A stretch of 64,000 bases of DNA from Candidatus Nitrosocosmicus arcticus (GCF_007826885.1 NZ_ML675588.1:50733-114732), one strand, 5' to 3'; positions 27,594 through 37,704 are shown, counted from the stretch's first letter. Numbers and translations: made by a program. The notes: generated by a model not told the origin, from the letters alone.

Positions 27594-27642
27594 TGAACCC
27601 TGAACCCTGAACCCTGAACCCTGAACCCTGAACCCTGAACCC
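27594..27642. repeat. 7-bp perfect tandem repeat (tgaaccc)n, seven copies
   Basis: The unit tgaaccc is repeated seven times without a mismatch. On the other strand the unit is gggttca. It lies about 40 bases upstream of the pterin dehydratase start and 200 bases before the nitrilase gene. The unit length is not a multiple of three, so it is not a coding repeat. It could vary in copy number. Confidence 0.9.
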
Positions 27643-27849
27643 TGGTACTTTGAATTTTGGATCAATAATGTAAATAGATTTGTAAGTGTACCTATGATTC
27701 ATGGAGTGAGATATCTTAATACTATTTATTGAGACGAAGGTAAGGATGACAGTAACATGATTTTTCAATTCTTTCAGTGGATTTATAGTCTACTAATTCT
27801 AATCGTTGATAACTAATTTAATATTAAACCATTACACTTTTGTATAATT

Positions 27850-28701
27850 GTGGTAAGGGTTTCGATTGTCCAAATGAAGTCGTCACCAGACAAAGAGGAA
27901 AATCTGGCTTTCTCTTTGGAACAGATTGAGCAATCTGCAAGAAAAGAAGCAAAGATTATTTGCTTCCCAGAATTCCAGATGTCATTTTCTCCCTCCTCAC
28001 AATCTACCAAAGAATTATTTTCGATTTCCGAATCCCTGGATGGTAATTTTGTTAAACAATTAAAGAAGAGTGCCAGAGAAAACAATATCTTTATTGTTGG
28101 TTCCATTTATGAGCATACAAATCCAATATCAACCACTACAAAGCAAGGTCGGGAGAGTAAAATTAACAAAAACTCTTATCGTGTTTATGATACAGTGGTA
28201 TTAATAAATGGTCGGGGTAAATTAATCTCTTATTATAGGAAGCTGCATCTTTATGACGCACTTGGTTTTAAGGAATCCGCCAAGTTATTGGCTGGAAACA
28301 AATTGTTTTCTCCTGTTATTTCTCCTTTGGGTAAACTTGGAACTTTGGTTTGTTATGATTTGAGATTCCCGGAGCTATCTCGAATCCTTGCCATTAAAGG
28401 CTCTAATGCGTTGATAGCTCCATCTGGTTGGGTACAGGGAACAATGAAAGAAGATCATTGGTTAGTAATGTGTAAAGCTAGAGCCATAGAGAACGGAGTT
28501 TATCTGATTGCTCCTAACCAAATTGGCAATATTTTCTGTGGTCGAAGTTTAATTGTTGATCCTTTCGGCGTTGTTGTTATGGATATGGGTAATACTGAAG
28601 GATTGGAAATTGTCGATTTGGATCTAGATAGGATTGACGTGGTTAGAAAAAGCCTTCCATTGTTAAAGAATAGGCGGAAGGATTTGTACCATATACACTA
28701 G
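27850..28701 (+). CDS. carbon-nitrogen hydrolase (nitrilase superfamily)
   Basis: A 283-residue nitrilase-family amidase with the full Glu-Lys-Cys triad: Glu41 (CFPEFQ), Lys131 (YYRKLHLYD) and Cys168 (LVCYDLRFPE). A GTG start is used. The C-terminal region, NRRKDLYHI, matches the deaminated glutathione/omega-amidase (Nit) branch more than cyanide-hydrolysing nitrilases. Substrate not established; likely cytosolic. It is the first gene after the 7-bp repeat and is unlinked to the thiolase operon downstream, from which 268 bases separate it. Confidence 0.85.
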   Translation: MVRVSIVQMKSSPDKEENLAFSLEQIEQSARKEAKIICFPEFQMSFSPSSQSTKELFSISESLDGNFVKQLKKSARENNIFIVGSIYEHTNPISTTTKQGRESKINKNSYRVYDTVVLINGRGKLISYYRKLHLYDALGFKESAKLLAGNKLFSPVISPLGKLGTLVCYDLRFPELSRILAIKGSNALIAPSGWVQGTMKEDHWLVMCKARAIENGVYLIAPNQIGNIFCGRSLIVDPFGVVVMDMGNTEGLEIVDLDLDRIDVVRKSLPLLKNRRKDLYHIH

Positions 28702-28969
28702 ATAGTAATTGAATTTGACCGTGTCAGAGACATTTTGAATTAAGATTACTTATATAAAGCGTTACTGAACTTGACCTAAACATTTTTCCCCTATTTTAGT
28801 TACTTGTTATACATGTGAGTAAAATTAATAGTGTTACCTATAAAAGGTTACTGTAATGGGTGTATCCGATTATTACTCATGTAATGTTCAAATCAAAACA
28901 GAATCAACCATATTGACATTTTTGCATCCACTTTACATTTTTATTATGCTAAAGCCCCTTCTAAGATAT

Positions 28970-30130
28970 ATGGGTGAAAAGGTCTATGTACTTGGTGCTG
29001 GCAGTACAAAGTATGGCAAATTAAATGAAAGTATTATTGAAATAGCCTTGAATGCTTCAAGAGACGCCATTGAATCAGCTGGTATAACTCCAAGAGACGT
29101 GAAAGCGGGATATATTTCAAACGTCTTTGGTGTGGCTGATAAACAGGTGCACATGGCTCCTGTAATTATGAGTAACCTTGGGATCCCTGATGTACCAGGA
29201 CTTACAATCGAATCTGCTTGTGGTTCTGGCTCTGTAATGTTTAGAGAAGCATTTGCAAATGTATCTGCTGGATTTTATGATTGTGTTTTAGCACTGGGAG
29301 TTGAAAAAGTAACTCATACCAGTACAGTTGAAAGCACGACACTCTTTTCCTACTGTTCTGATTTCTTTTATGAGGGGGGTAACGGAGCATCATTTCCAGG
29401 TCTTTTTGGTTCGATGGCTAGGGCCTATCTTGCTACTTATAAAGCGACAGAGGAGGATCTGGCCAGAGTTGCTGTTAAAAATCATGAAAATGGTTTTCTT
29501 AATCCAAAGGCCCATGTTAGGAAGAAGATTACTGTAGAAGATGTGTTAAAATCTCCTGTGGTCGCATCTCCACTAAAGTTGTATGATTGTTGTCCTTTCT
29601 CTGATGGTGCCTCAGCTGTCATATTATGCAATGAGGACTTCGCCAAAAAAAGCGGAAATCCATATATGGAAGTAGTGGGTTCAGGCAGGGGCGCATCACC
29701 TGCTTCAGTCCAATCTAGAAAAGATATTACCACTATTCCAAGTACAGTTGAAGCGGCCCGTCAGGCCTATAAAATGGCAAAACTATCTCCAAAAGATATT
29801 GATTTTGTTGAAGTACACGATTGTTTTACCATAGCCGAATTAATAGACATCGAAGACCTAGGATTCTTTCCCAAAGGATCTGCTGCTCAGGCTGTTAGAG
29901 AAGGACGTACCAGATTAAATAGTGATATTACTGTTAACCCGTCCGGAGGGTTAAAATCTAAAGGTCATCCAATAGGGGCAACTGGTGTTGGCCAAGTTGT
30001 AGAAGTGTTCGAACAGTTTTCGAATAAAGCTGGAGAACGAACGGTTAAAGATGCTGAGATAGCTATGACTCATAATTTTGGTGCTACCGGGGCTAGCGCA
30101 GCTGTGCATATATTCAAGAAAATAAAATAG
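28970..30130 (+). CDS. thiolase-family acetyl-CoA acyltransferase (archaeal, SCPx-like)
   Basis: About 386 residues from the ATG at 28970 (MGEKVYVLGAGSTKYG). A longer frame from 28856 has a hydrophobic stretch and is not typical. The nucleophile Cys is in TIESACGSGS, and His residues are in FVEVHDCFTIAE and GGLKSKGHPIGATG. Archaeal thiolases of this group act on acetoacetyl-CoA or other acyl-CoAs, often with an adjoining DUF35 protein; in thaumarchaea the reaction closes the 3HP/4HB carbon-fixation cycle. Here the DUF35 gene follows after 15 bases. No HMG-CoA synthase is adjacent. Confidence 0.86.
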   Translation: MGEKVYVLGAGSTKYGKLNESIIEIALNASRDAIESAGITPRDVKAGYISNVFGVADKQVHMAPVIMSNLGIPDVPGLTIESACGSGSVMFREAFANVSAGFYDCVLALGVEKVTHTSTVESTTLFSYCSDFFYEGGNGASFPGLFGSMARAYLATYKATEEDLARVAVKNHENGFLNPKAHVRKKITVEDVLKSPVVASPLKLYDCCPFSDGASAVILCNEDFAKKSGNPYMEVVGSGRGASPASVQSRKDITTIPSTVEAARQAYKMAKLSPKDIDFVEVHDCFTIAELIDIEDLGFFPKGSAAQAVREGRTRLNSDITVNPSGGLKSKGHPIGATGVGQVVEVFEQFSNKAGERTVKDAEIAMTHNFGATGASAAVHIFKKIK

Positions 30131-30145
30131 ACGGTGATATTGTAA

Positions 30146-30541
30146 TTGACCCAATCAAAGCCAAAGAATCAAAGCTCCCGAGAACGGTTCATCGAATTTG
30201 CGAAGAATGGGAACATACTTCTTAATCAGTGCAATAAATGCAATAACATTATATTAGAAACCGTATATTATTGTGATAAATGTTTTTCTAGCTCTTTTAA
30301 ACAAATATCATACAACGGTACGGGCACGGTTGTAACATTTACAATTCAAGCAGTCGCACCAGAAGGATTTGAAGATGTCGAATCGTATGCTTGGGTTATT
30401 TTTAAGTTAGATGATTGTGACATAAATGTTTCCGGGTTTCTGCCTGGAATATCTTCCCCTTCTGATTTGCCATTAGGTTCTAAAATCAAAGTGATTGATT
30501 TCCACGAAAAACATGGTTTAATATTGCAAAAATATCAGTAG
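30146..30541 (+). CDS. DUF35 (OB-fold, zinc-ribbon) thiolase partner
   Basis: A 131-residue protein with a zinc ribbon (NQCNKCNNIILETVYYCDKC, a C-x2-C-x12-C-x2-C pattern) and then an OB fold (GTGTVVTFTIQAVAPEGF). It starts with TTG just 15 bases after the thiolase, so they are co-transcribed. In other archaea the DUF35 protein forms a complex with thiolase and HMG-CoA synthase and channels acetoacetyl-CoA. Here it would serve as the thiolase partner. The inference rests on domain and operon position. Confidence 0.9.
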   Translation: MTQSKPKNQSSRERFIEFAKNGNILLNQCNKCNNIILETVYYCDKCFSSSFKQISYNGTGTVVTFTIQAVAPEGFEDVESYAWVIFKLDDCDINVSGFLPGISSPSDLPLGSKIKVIDFHEKHGLILQKYQ

Positions 30542-30635
30542 TTAATGTCGTAGCACCCTAGCTAAATTTAATCTTCCTTTTTGTTTACAGAGTTTAACAT
30601 TTGTTTTTAACAAATGTCATGATTACTGATGTTAG

Positions 30636-31250
30636 ATGGAAAAAAGTGGCCAGTTCTATTACGATGTTAACAGCGCTATATCAGTGATAAATACGCAAAT
30701 TTCGCAACTCAAAATAATGGACAAAAAATTTTCTAATATTGATGCTAATTTTAGCTCCAAAATAACTCAAAATATAAAATCAGGAAATAACGCTCGTGCA
30801 AATATCATAGCCAATGAGCTATCTGCTATGAGACGACTTAGAAAGAACACTCACAATGCAACTACGGCCTTAGAGGTAGTTTCAATCCGATTCACTACGA
30901 TAACCGAATTCTCAACTATAATGGATACCATTAATCCGACAGTAGAAATGCTCCAAGATATACAGAAAGATCTTTCAAAGGCTGTTCCGTCTGCAACCGA
31001 TGTTTTGAATGACATTCATACACTAACTGGTGATGTATTAATTAATTCTAATATTGACACCGATGCTGGTAAAATAGCATCTGTGATCGATAAAGATGCC
31101 TTGGACATATTAAGTGATGTTCAAAATAGTTTGGAAGACGAGGCAAAAGAAAAGCTACCAGAAGTTCCAGTTTCTGTAATTTCAAAAAGACCGAGTATTA
31201 ATTTGAAGGATGATATACTCAATAGCGGACAAGTATTATTAGAAAGCTAG
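30636..31250 (+). CDS. ESCRT-III/Snf7-family protein (CdvB-like)
   Basis: A 204-residue helical protein. Its helices (FYYDVNSAISVINTQISQL, ANELSAMRRLRKNTHNATTA) match the core of archaeal CdvB/ESCRT-III proteins, with 'NELaxmRk' as the most conserved piece. The C-terminal part (DILSDVQNSLEDEAKEKLPE) is the usual late amphipathic region, while a clear proline-rich MIM2 motif was not seen. Thaumarchaea carry several CdvB paralogs and divide with Cdv proteins. Which paralog this is cannot be told. It stands alone, between the DUF35 gene and the RNR region. Confidence 0.78.
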   Translation: MEKSGQFYYDVNSAISVINTQISQLKIMDKKFSNIDANFSSKITQNIKSGNNARANIIANELSAMRRLRKNTHNATTALEVVSIRFTTITEFSTIMDTINPTVEMLQDIQKDLSKAVPSATDVLNDIHTLTGDVLINSNIDTDAGKIASVIDKDALDILSDVQNSLEDEAKEKLPEVPVSVISKRPSINLKDDILNSGQVLLES

Positions 31251-31332
31251 GTTTTAATCAAACCAGAGCCTCTCATCCTTATCCTGATTGATAGTTTTAT
31301 TTATATACTAATAATCAGACTGCTCTTTGTAG

Positions 31333-33384
31333 TTGAGGTATACATATCTGCCCCCATCCGAAACTAAACGTGGAGTTTTGGAATCCACATCCAAACGAGT
31401 ACGAATGATTTTTTCAGTAATGGCAAGTCCTAATAGAATTGATATCTTGCGCATTCTTAATAATAAAGGACCTCTAACGTACTCTGAATTAAAATCTCTT
31501 GCGGGATTTAAATCAAAGAAAGAATCTGGAAAATTTGCATATCATTTAAGAAAACTATTGAGACAATCCTTGGTAGCCCTAAATAAGGGAGAAAGGAGGT
31601 ATACCATTACTAATCTAGGTAAATTGGTATTAAACTTGGCTAGACAGATAGAAGAAAAGTCTATAGTTGAAAGTGGAAAGATGTATGTTAGAACCAGTCA
31701 TCAGACCATCGAAGAATTCAATCCACACAAGATAATTCAATCCTTGGTTAGAGAAGCAAATATGTCTTTAGAGCAAGCTACCAAAATTACAGAAGAGGTG
31801 GAAAATAAAATATATAAACTCTCAACCTCTTACTTGACATCTAGACTAATTAGAGATTGCGTAAATAATGTATTGTTAGAGCATGGCTTAGAGGAACAAA
31901 TGAATAAGTTAGTTAGAATCGGAATTCCCATCTTTGACTTAGGTAAAAAATTCCTCCACAATGATGATTCATTAAGAAATGGCATAAATGACCTAATTAC
32001 AGATGTTTCAGAAAAAGTGTTTTCTGATTATTTTGCAAATAATTTTCAAAAAGATATTCTGGATATGCATTATAGTGGTGAAGTTCATTTAGATGCCATA
32101 GGTCATTGGGGAATAGGCGCTGATACTGTTTTTGTTGATATCGAACAAATAAACAAGGACTTGAACCTCAAAGGTCATTTTCTTTTTTTACCTAGAACTA
32201 CCCATGCTCATAAATTAAATATCACGCTGCCAATCTTGGTCTCATTACTTCAAAGAGAAGTTTCCAGAGAGATAGTCGTAGAAAACATCGATAAAATTTT
32301 TGGTGATGATGCTATTGATAAAATATCTGAATATTTTTCCCTTTCATTGATTTCGTCTTCTGTTTCAATGCAGTATGCAGGATCTCCATTTATAACACTT
32401 GTTTTAAGGGGAAATGAAAACAGCGAGCGTTTACTTCAAATGCTAAATGGATATTTGTCTTATATAGAACAAGTATCTCTGCCCAATTTTGGACTTTTTA
32501 TAACTTTTGCAAATTCTTTATCTAATGACATGTTGTCCCTCCTTACAAAGATCATAAAGTTAGGTGGTAGAATATCCCTCTCACAAAAATCGGTTCGTAG
32601 TAGTAAGGGTATTCATAAGATGCATCAAGATATGGGATTGCCAATCGTCGCACTACATTCACTTTCTATAAATCTGCCCCGTCTAGCTTATCAGTCAAAT
32701 AAAGATGAAACCTATTTTAGGACTAAATTAGCCTTGTTAATGAGGCCATCAGTAAGTACTTTATTACTAAAGAAGGAAATATTATTAGAAAACATTCGGC
32801 AAGATATATTGCCTGCTCTATCCAATACCATTGGCTTTCCACGGGTAGGTTCTACTTCTATAATTGTTAACTTGACTGGGTTAGATGAATCTGTTCATGA
32901 TATTTTAGGATTTTCTAAAGATATGGGATTTGATATTGTAAAGAAAGTGGTTAAAACGGCTAACGATGTACTACTTGATTTCGGCCAGCATAACACAGAC
33001 AAATTTGGCGTTTCCATCATAAATGATTCTAGTTCAACAAGATTTGTTGACCTTGATTCCGAGAAATTTGGTAAATTGACTCACGATTTTAAATCATATT
33101 CGCAAGGACTAGTTATTACCAAGAAAATGTTTGATGATGAAGATTCATTATCTAAAAATCTAATTGAATTGGATAATCTTATGGCTGGAGGTTTGTACGT
33201 AAAACTACTTACTAGCGATATTTCTCCTCAGGAAATGGTGGAATTGTTACAAAAATCTATTCATGTTATTCCCTACTTTGATGTATTTGAGGAGAATCGC
33301 ATATGTTCTATATGCGGAACTCGAGTGGTAAGTAGCGATGTTTGTTCTGTATGTGGATCTCGAAATATTGTCACATTTAATTAA
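31333..33384 (+). CDS. winged helix + ATP-cone + NrdD-like fusion protein
   Basis: A 683-residue fusion. Residues 20-105 are a winged helix (MASPNRIDILRILNNKGPLT, FAYHLRKLLRQSLVALNKG). Residues 117-205 are an ATP-cone of the ribonucleotide reductase type (FNPHKIIQSLVREANMSLEQ). The rest resembles class III RNR bodies (for example EVHLDAIGHWGIGADT). It ends with a four-Cys zinc site (Cys658, Cys661, Cys671, Cys674) nine residues before the stop. The C-terminal loop that carries the glycyl radical in NrdD is missing. It lies beside nrdJ in the same orientation. An ATP/dATP-sensing regulator, like NrdR, seems more likely than a reductase. Confidence 0.72.
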   Translation: MRYTYLPPSETKRGVLESTSKRVRMIFSVMASPNRIDILRILNNKGPLTYSELKSLAGFKSKKESGKFAYHLRKLLRQSLVALNKGERRYTITNLGKLVLNLARQIEEKSIVESGKMYVRTSHQTIEEFNPHKIIQSLVREANMSLEQATKITEEVENKIYKLSTSYLTSRLIRDCVNNVLLEHGLEEQMNKLVRIGIPIFDLGKKFLHNDDSLRNGINDLITDVSEKVFSDYFANNFQKDILDMHYSGEVHLDAIGHWGIGADTVFVDIEQINKDLNLKGHFLFLPRTTHAHKLNITLPILVSLLQREVSREIVVENIDKIFGDDAIDKISEYFSLSLISSSVSMQYAGSPFITLVLRGNENSERLLQMLNGYLSYIEQVSLPNFGLFITFANSLSNDMLSLLTKIIKLGGRISLSQKSVRSSKGIHKMHQDMGLPIVALHSLSINLPRLAYQSNKDETYFRTKLALLMRPSVSTLLLKKEILLENIRQDILPALSNTIGFPRVGSTSIIVNLTGLDESVHDILGFSKDMGFDIVKKVVKTANDVLLDFGQHNTDKFGVSIINDSSSTRFVDLDSEKFGKLTHDFKSYSQGLVITKKMFDDEDSLSKNLIELDNLMAGGLYVKLLTSDISPQEMVELLQKSIHVIPYFDVFEENRICSICGTRVVSSDVCSVCGSRNIVTFN

Positions 33385-33618
33385 TATCAATATGTTCAGT
33401 ACATCTGGAATAAACTACATCCATTTTAGAATCCTTTAGTTATTTTTACATACCTGTTAGATTATTCATAATTATTTAATTCGTTCCATTATAATAAGAA
33501 AGCCTATTACATCTGGTATACTCAGCCTGGATGTAAATTCTTATCTGAAACTCGCTAATTTATAAAATAAGCTATCGAAATTAATATAAACGATCTATAA
33601 ATAATATATAAATGTTAT

Positions 33619-36372
33619 ATGGCTGAAACTGATCTTCATGATTCAAAAAATAAAACCATTGTACATATAAAAAAAAGAAATAGTACAATAGTGGATTTTG
33701 AGCAATCAAAAATATCGAATGCAATTTACAAGGCATTGGTTGCAGCTGGTAAACCCGATCATAAATTGGCTGAATTACTTGCATCAAAATTGGTAAATAA
33801 AATTATTAAAAATGGATACTTGGAGTCCATTCATAAAGATCATGTTTTGAGCGTCGAAGATGTTCAAGATATGGTTGAATCAATTTTAATTGAAGAAGGT
33901 TTGGCTGAGACCGCGAAGGCTTACATCCTATATCGTCATGAAAGACGAAAATTAAGGGAAATGAAAATGAAGATCTTAAATAAAAAAGATCTTGATGAAG
34001 TGGATAAAACCCTGGATGTCAATTCCCTGCGTGTTTTGTCTTCAAGATATTTATTGAGGGATAATAATGGTGAAATTGTCGAAGGTCCCAAGCAATTATT
34101 TGAACGAGTCGCAATATTGGTTGCTATATCGGATATTATTCATGACTCTCGAGTATATGATTTTCATGATAATCATACACAGACTTTATCTGAAGCAGAA
34201 TTATATTATAAGAAATTAGATGATTTCGATAGCAAGTTAAAAATTGGAAGTTATTATTTTAATAAATATCATTTTGAAGCATTAATCAGATCATATATTG
34301 ATGAGGCAAAACTGGGAAGAATGAAGGTAAGTTTTAAAGACCTTTTACGATTGATTGCGGAAGGAAAAATGAGCAATTATGTCAACAAAATAACGGAATA
34401 TTATAATTTGATGGTTTCTAATGAGTTTCTTCCTAATACTCCAACTCTTATGAACGCTGGTGCCAGGTTGGGGCAACTATCTGCCTGTTTTGTTCTTGAT
34501 ATGCCTGATGATATGTATTCTATAATGAAATCATCCACTGATGCAGCAATGATTTTTAAATCTGGAGGAGGTGTGGGAATAAATTATTCTGATTTAAGAC
34601 CTGAAGGGGATATAGTCGCATCTACTAGTGGCGTCGCATCAGGACCAACTTCTTTTATGCAAATTATCGATTCCATTACAGACGTAGTTAAACAAGGTGG
34701 AAAAAGGCGTGGTGCAAATATGGGTATTTTGGAATCTTGGCATCCTGATATTGAAAAATTCATTACAATGAAAACTAAACCCGGGATGTATGAAAATTTT
34801 AATGTAAGTGTAGGAATCTGGTCGGATTTTTGGGAATCATTAGTAAATAAAGAGGATCATAAATATTCTTTGAAAAATCCCCGAACCAAGGCTAATGTGA
34901 AAAATATTGATTCTCATCAATTAATGGAGCTAATAGCTTTGAGTGCATGGAAGAGCGCTGAACCTGGTGTCATATTTTTTGATAATATAAATAAATACAA
35001 TCCTCTTATCGGTGCCAAAGGAGGACCACTTAGAGCAACTAATCCATGTGGTGAACAGTCCTTGTATCCATGCGAGTCATGTAATCTCGGATCCATTAAT
35101 TTATCTAAATTTGTAAAACGAAAAGCAGATGGAATGTATGAATTTGATTGGCCCAAATATGAACAATCCATCAGAACTGCTACACGATTTTTGGATAATA
35201 TTATTGACGTTAATAAATATCCTGTAGAGGAAATTGATATCAATACAAAACTAACCAGGCGAATAGGGTTGGGGATTATGGGTATAGCTGACTTGTTGTT
35301 TATGCTACAGATCCCCTATGATTCAAAGGAAGGATATGAATTTATGGGTAAACTGGCTGAAACTTTGTCATATTTTAGTATGGATGAAAGTGTCGTCATT
35401 TCCAAATATCGAGGGGCTTTCCCGTTGTTTGATCAGACTGACTATAAAAATGGCAATATCCCGCTGTCGGGTTATCATGAGATCCCTAAGGATTCACATT
35501 ATTATGATTGGGACTCTTTAATAGAAAAAATTAAAAATTATGGAATCAGAAATTCATGGACTACTACTATCGCACCTACTGGTACCCTATCAATGATTTC
35601 GGATGTATCTAATGGTGTTGAACCTGTTTTTGCCTTGGTGTTTGAAAAACGTGTTACTGTTGGTAGGTTCTTTTATACAAATAAGATTTTTGAGAATATG
35701 ATGAAAGAACATGGATTATATACTGATGAAATTTTGATAAAAATTGCAAATAATTATGGATCCGTACGTGGCATAAATGAAATACCTGAATGGATGCAAA
35801 AGCTATTTGTTACAGCCATAGATATTCACTGGACCGATCATGTTATGGCTCAAGCTGTGTGGCAAAAATGGATTAGTAATGCGATTGCAAAAACAATCAA
35901 TATGCCTGGAGATGTTACAGTTGAAGATGTAAAGTGTGCATATCTACTTGCCCATGAATTCGGATTAAAAGGGGTGACTATCTATAGAGATGGCTCTAGG
36001 AATGAACAAGTTTTACACATTACTGGTAATGATCGTGAAAAAAGATTCCAGGTTAAACCAAGTATGTATTTGCATGATTATATTTTAGCAAACATACATG
36101 AACCTTATGTTCTTGATCAGGTAAATCCAATTTTTAAGGATTATGAATCAAGTGATCAAAATACAATTGTAACTAATACAATCGATAACCAACTAGAACC
36201 TAATGGTTTTGAATCCGATACCGTATCAATTAATGCTAAACCTGACCTGTATACTCATTCTAGAACAGAGAACAATAAAGAAGCGTGCCCAGTTTGTAAG
36301 AATTACTTAATTATTACAGAAGGCTGTAACATGTGCATTGAATGTGGGTTTAGTAGCTGTGGCTCAGGATAA
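33619..36372 (+). CDS. nrdJ: adenosylcobalamin-dependent ribonucleotide reductase
   Basis: A 917-residue class II RNR. Residues 14-108 are an ATP-cone. The catalytic part has LSACF (Cys290), NPCGE (Asn475, Cys477, Glu479), then ESCNLGSIN and the APTGT loop (IAPTGTLSMISDVSNG). The C-terminal tail has zinc/redox Cys pairs (CPVCKN, CNMCIECG). It reduces ribonucleotides with cobalamin, which fits thaumarchaea, known for making cobamides. The length is full. No class I or III subunits are near. Confidence 0.93.
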   Translation: MAETDLHDSKNKTIVHIKKRNSTIVDFEQSKISNAIYKALVAAGKPDHKLAELLASKLVNKIIKNGYLESIHKDHVLSVEDVQDMVESILIEEGLAETAKAYILYRHERRKLREMKMKILNKKDLDEVDKTLDVNSLRVLSSRYLLRDNNGEIVEGPKQLFERVAILVAISDIIHDSRVYDFHDNHTQTLSEAELYYKKLDDFDSKLKIGSYYFNKYHFEALIRSYIDEAKLGRMKVSFKDLLRLIAEGKMSNYVNKITEYYNLMVSNEFLPNTPTLMNAGARLGQLSACFVLDMPDDMYSIMKSSTDAAMIFKSGGGVGINYSDLRPEGDIVASTSGVASGPTSFMQIIDSITDVVKQGGKRRGANMGILESWHPDIEKFITMKTKPGMYENFNVSVGIWSDFWESLVNKEDHKYSLKNPRTKANVKNIDSHQLMELIALSAWKSAEPGVIFFDNINKYNPLIGAKGGPLRATNPCGEQSLYPCESCNLGSINLSKFVKRKADGMYEFDWPKYEQSIRTATRFLDNIIDVNKYPVEEIDINTKLTRRIGLGIMGIADLLFMLQIPYDSKEGYEFMGKLAETLSYFSMDESVVISKYRGAFPLFDQTDYKNGNIPLSGYHEIPKDSHYYDWDSLIEKIKNYGIRNSWTTTIAPTGTLSMISDVSNGVEPVFALVFEKRVTVGRFFYTNKIFENMMKEHGLYTDEILIKIANNYGSVRGINEIPEWMQKLFVTAIDIHWTDHVMAQAVWQKWISNAIAKTINMPGDVTVEDVKCAYLLAHEFGLKGVTIYRDGSRNEQVLHITGNDREKRFQVKPSMYLHDYILANIHEPYVLDQVNPIFKDYESSDQNTIVTNTIDNQLEPNGFESDTVSINAKPDLYTHSRTENNKEACPVCKNYLIITEGCNMCIECGFSSCGSG

Positions 36373-36438
36373 TTTTTTTATCCTTGCTATCTACTGAATG
36401 ATGGCATATTTTAGCAAGTATTAATTACATGGTTATTC

Positions 36439-37377
36439 ATGATTAAAAATAGATTTTTTAATCGCAATATAGTGTCCATTCGTGATTTCAATATAGATGA
36501 TTTTACTTATCTCTTTGATATTACTGATAAAATACAAACATTGAAATCTAGAGAGCGTGGGGAAATCGCAAAAGGCTTAATTCTTGGGTATATTTTTTAT
36601 GAGTATAGTACTCGAACCCGGTTAAGTTTCGAATCTGCTATGTCCTCTATTGGGGGCAGATCTTTGGGAATATCTGATGTAGATTCTTCATCTATCATGA
36701 AAGGAGAAAGTTATGCTGATACCATTAAGACCATCTCATTATACTCAGATGTTATTTTGATACGTCATCCTTCTGATGGTTCGAGTAGATATGCTTGTGA
36801 AATATCCGAAAAACCTGTGATAAATGGAGGTAGTGGTAGCGAAGAACATCCCACTCAAGCTATGTTGGACATTTATACCATATTCAAAGAAAAAAAAAGA
36901 ATTGATGGTCTATCTATTGGAATAATAGGAGATCTAAAGTATGGCCGTACAGTTTATTCTCTAATCTATGCACTATCTGATTATAAAGTCGAAATTCATC
37001 TTGTTTCTCCATCTATACTAAAAGTTCGAAGCGAATCGATATACGATATCTCAAATAAGGTAAAAATGTATCAACATATTGAATTATCTGATGACTTGTT
37101 AGAAAAATTAGACGTGATCTATGTAACACGTATTCAAAGAGAACGATTTCCGGATCTTCAAGAATATAAAAAAATTCAAGGATTGTATACTATTGATGAA
37201 AATATCTTGAAGAAGTCAAAACCTGATGTTTCTATTTTGCATCCATTACCTAGAGTAGATGAAATATCTCCATCAATTGATAGTACTGTAAATGCTCTTT
37301 ATTTTAAGCAAGCTGCTTATGGAAAAGAGTTAAGGGCAGCTTTATTATCCGCGTTACTGCATGAAGAACCTTTCTGA
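36439..37377 (+). CDS. pyrB: aspartate carbamoyltransferase catalytic subunit
   Basis: A 312-residue ATCase catalytic chain. The carbamoyl-phosphate loop is STRTR (residues 57-61), followed by RLSFESA, then GSGSEEHPTQAMLD and ILHPLPRVDEIS at the C-terminus. It makes carbamoyl-aspartate in pyrimidine synthesis. No regulatory subunit gene pyrI follows: the downstream stretch holds no gene for 327 bases. It is encoded just after nrdJ, with which it shares the nucleotide-synthesis theme but no known operon. A TTG/ATG ambiguity at 36429-36439 affects only three residues. Confidence 0.92.
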   Translation: MIKNRFFNRNIVSIRDFNIDDFTYLFDITDKIQTLKSRERGEIAKGLILGYIFYEYSTRTRLSFESAMSSIGGRSLGISDVDSSSIMKGESYADTIKTISLYSDVILIRHPSDGSSRYACEISEKPVINGGSGSEEHPTQAMLDIYTIFKEKKRIDGLSIGIIGDLKYGRTVYSLIYALSDYKVEIHLVSPSILKVRSESIYDISNKVKMYQHIELSDDLLEKLDVIYVTRIQRERFPDLQEYKKIQGLYTIDENILKKSKPDVSILHPLPRVDEISPSIDSTVNALYFKQAAYGKELRAALLSALLHEEPF

Positions 37378-37704
37378 TCCAAAAAAGTTGTTTCCAACTA
37401 TTATTTTAGCATAATAATACTTTTTTTGTATTAAAGGATCAAATCTCAAATAAAAAATCTATGGCCTCTTCCGTATACTTCCAACTAGGGGTTTCGATTA
37501 TCAAGTTTAGTGGTACCTGACTTCAAATGTGCCTTTTACAGTAACTGTTGATGTATTTCATACATACGGTGAACTTTAACTTTCTCGCATTTTATGAAAT
37601 CGAAATTACATTAATCTCTAATAATTAGTCCAAAAATTTATCAACCGATCAATTTTTAAGAGAACGTTTCCCCAATCAAGGGAAATATTGTAAATAGTTT
37701 GCTA
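37378..37704. other. intergenic stretch after pyrB
   Basis: No gene could be supported. A T-rich stretch (about 37423-37430) directly after pyrB could act as terminator. Confidence 0.3.

Noticed and set aside
27594..27642. CRISPR array or telomere
   Set aside because: A perfect 7-bp tandem unit without spacers is not a CRISPR array, and an internal chromosomal array is not a telomere.
27538..27768. Minus-strand frame across the 7-bp repeat giving a repeated FRVQGSG peptide
   Set aside because: The repeat unit is 7 bp and the peptide repeat arises because three units make 21 bp; no other coding evidence.
28856..28969. N-terminal extension of the thiolase frame
   Set aside because: The first 38 residues are unlike thiolases; the family start MGEKVYVLGAG is at 28970.
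37501..37600. Beta-strand-like peptide (VTVKGTFEVRYH) on the minus strand downstream of pyrB
   Set aside because: Only a few residues, no start and no extension; too weak for a remnant call.
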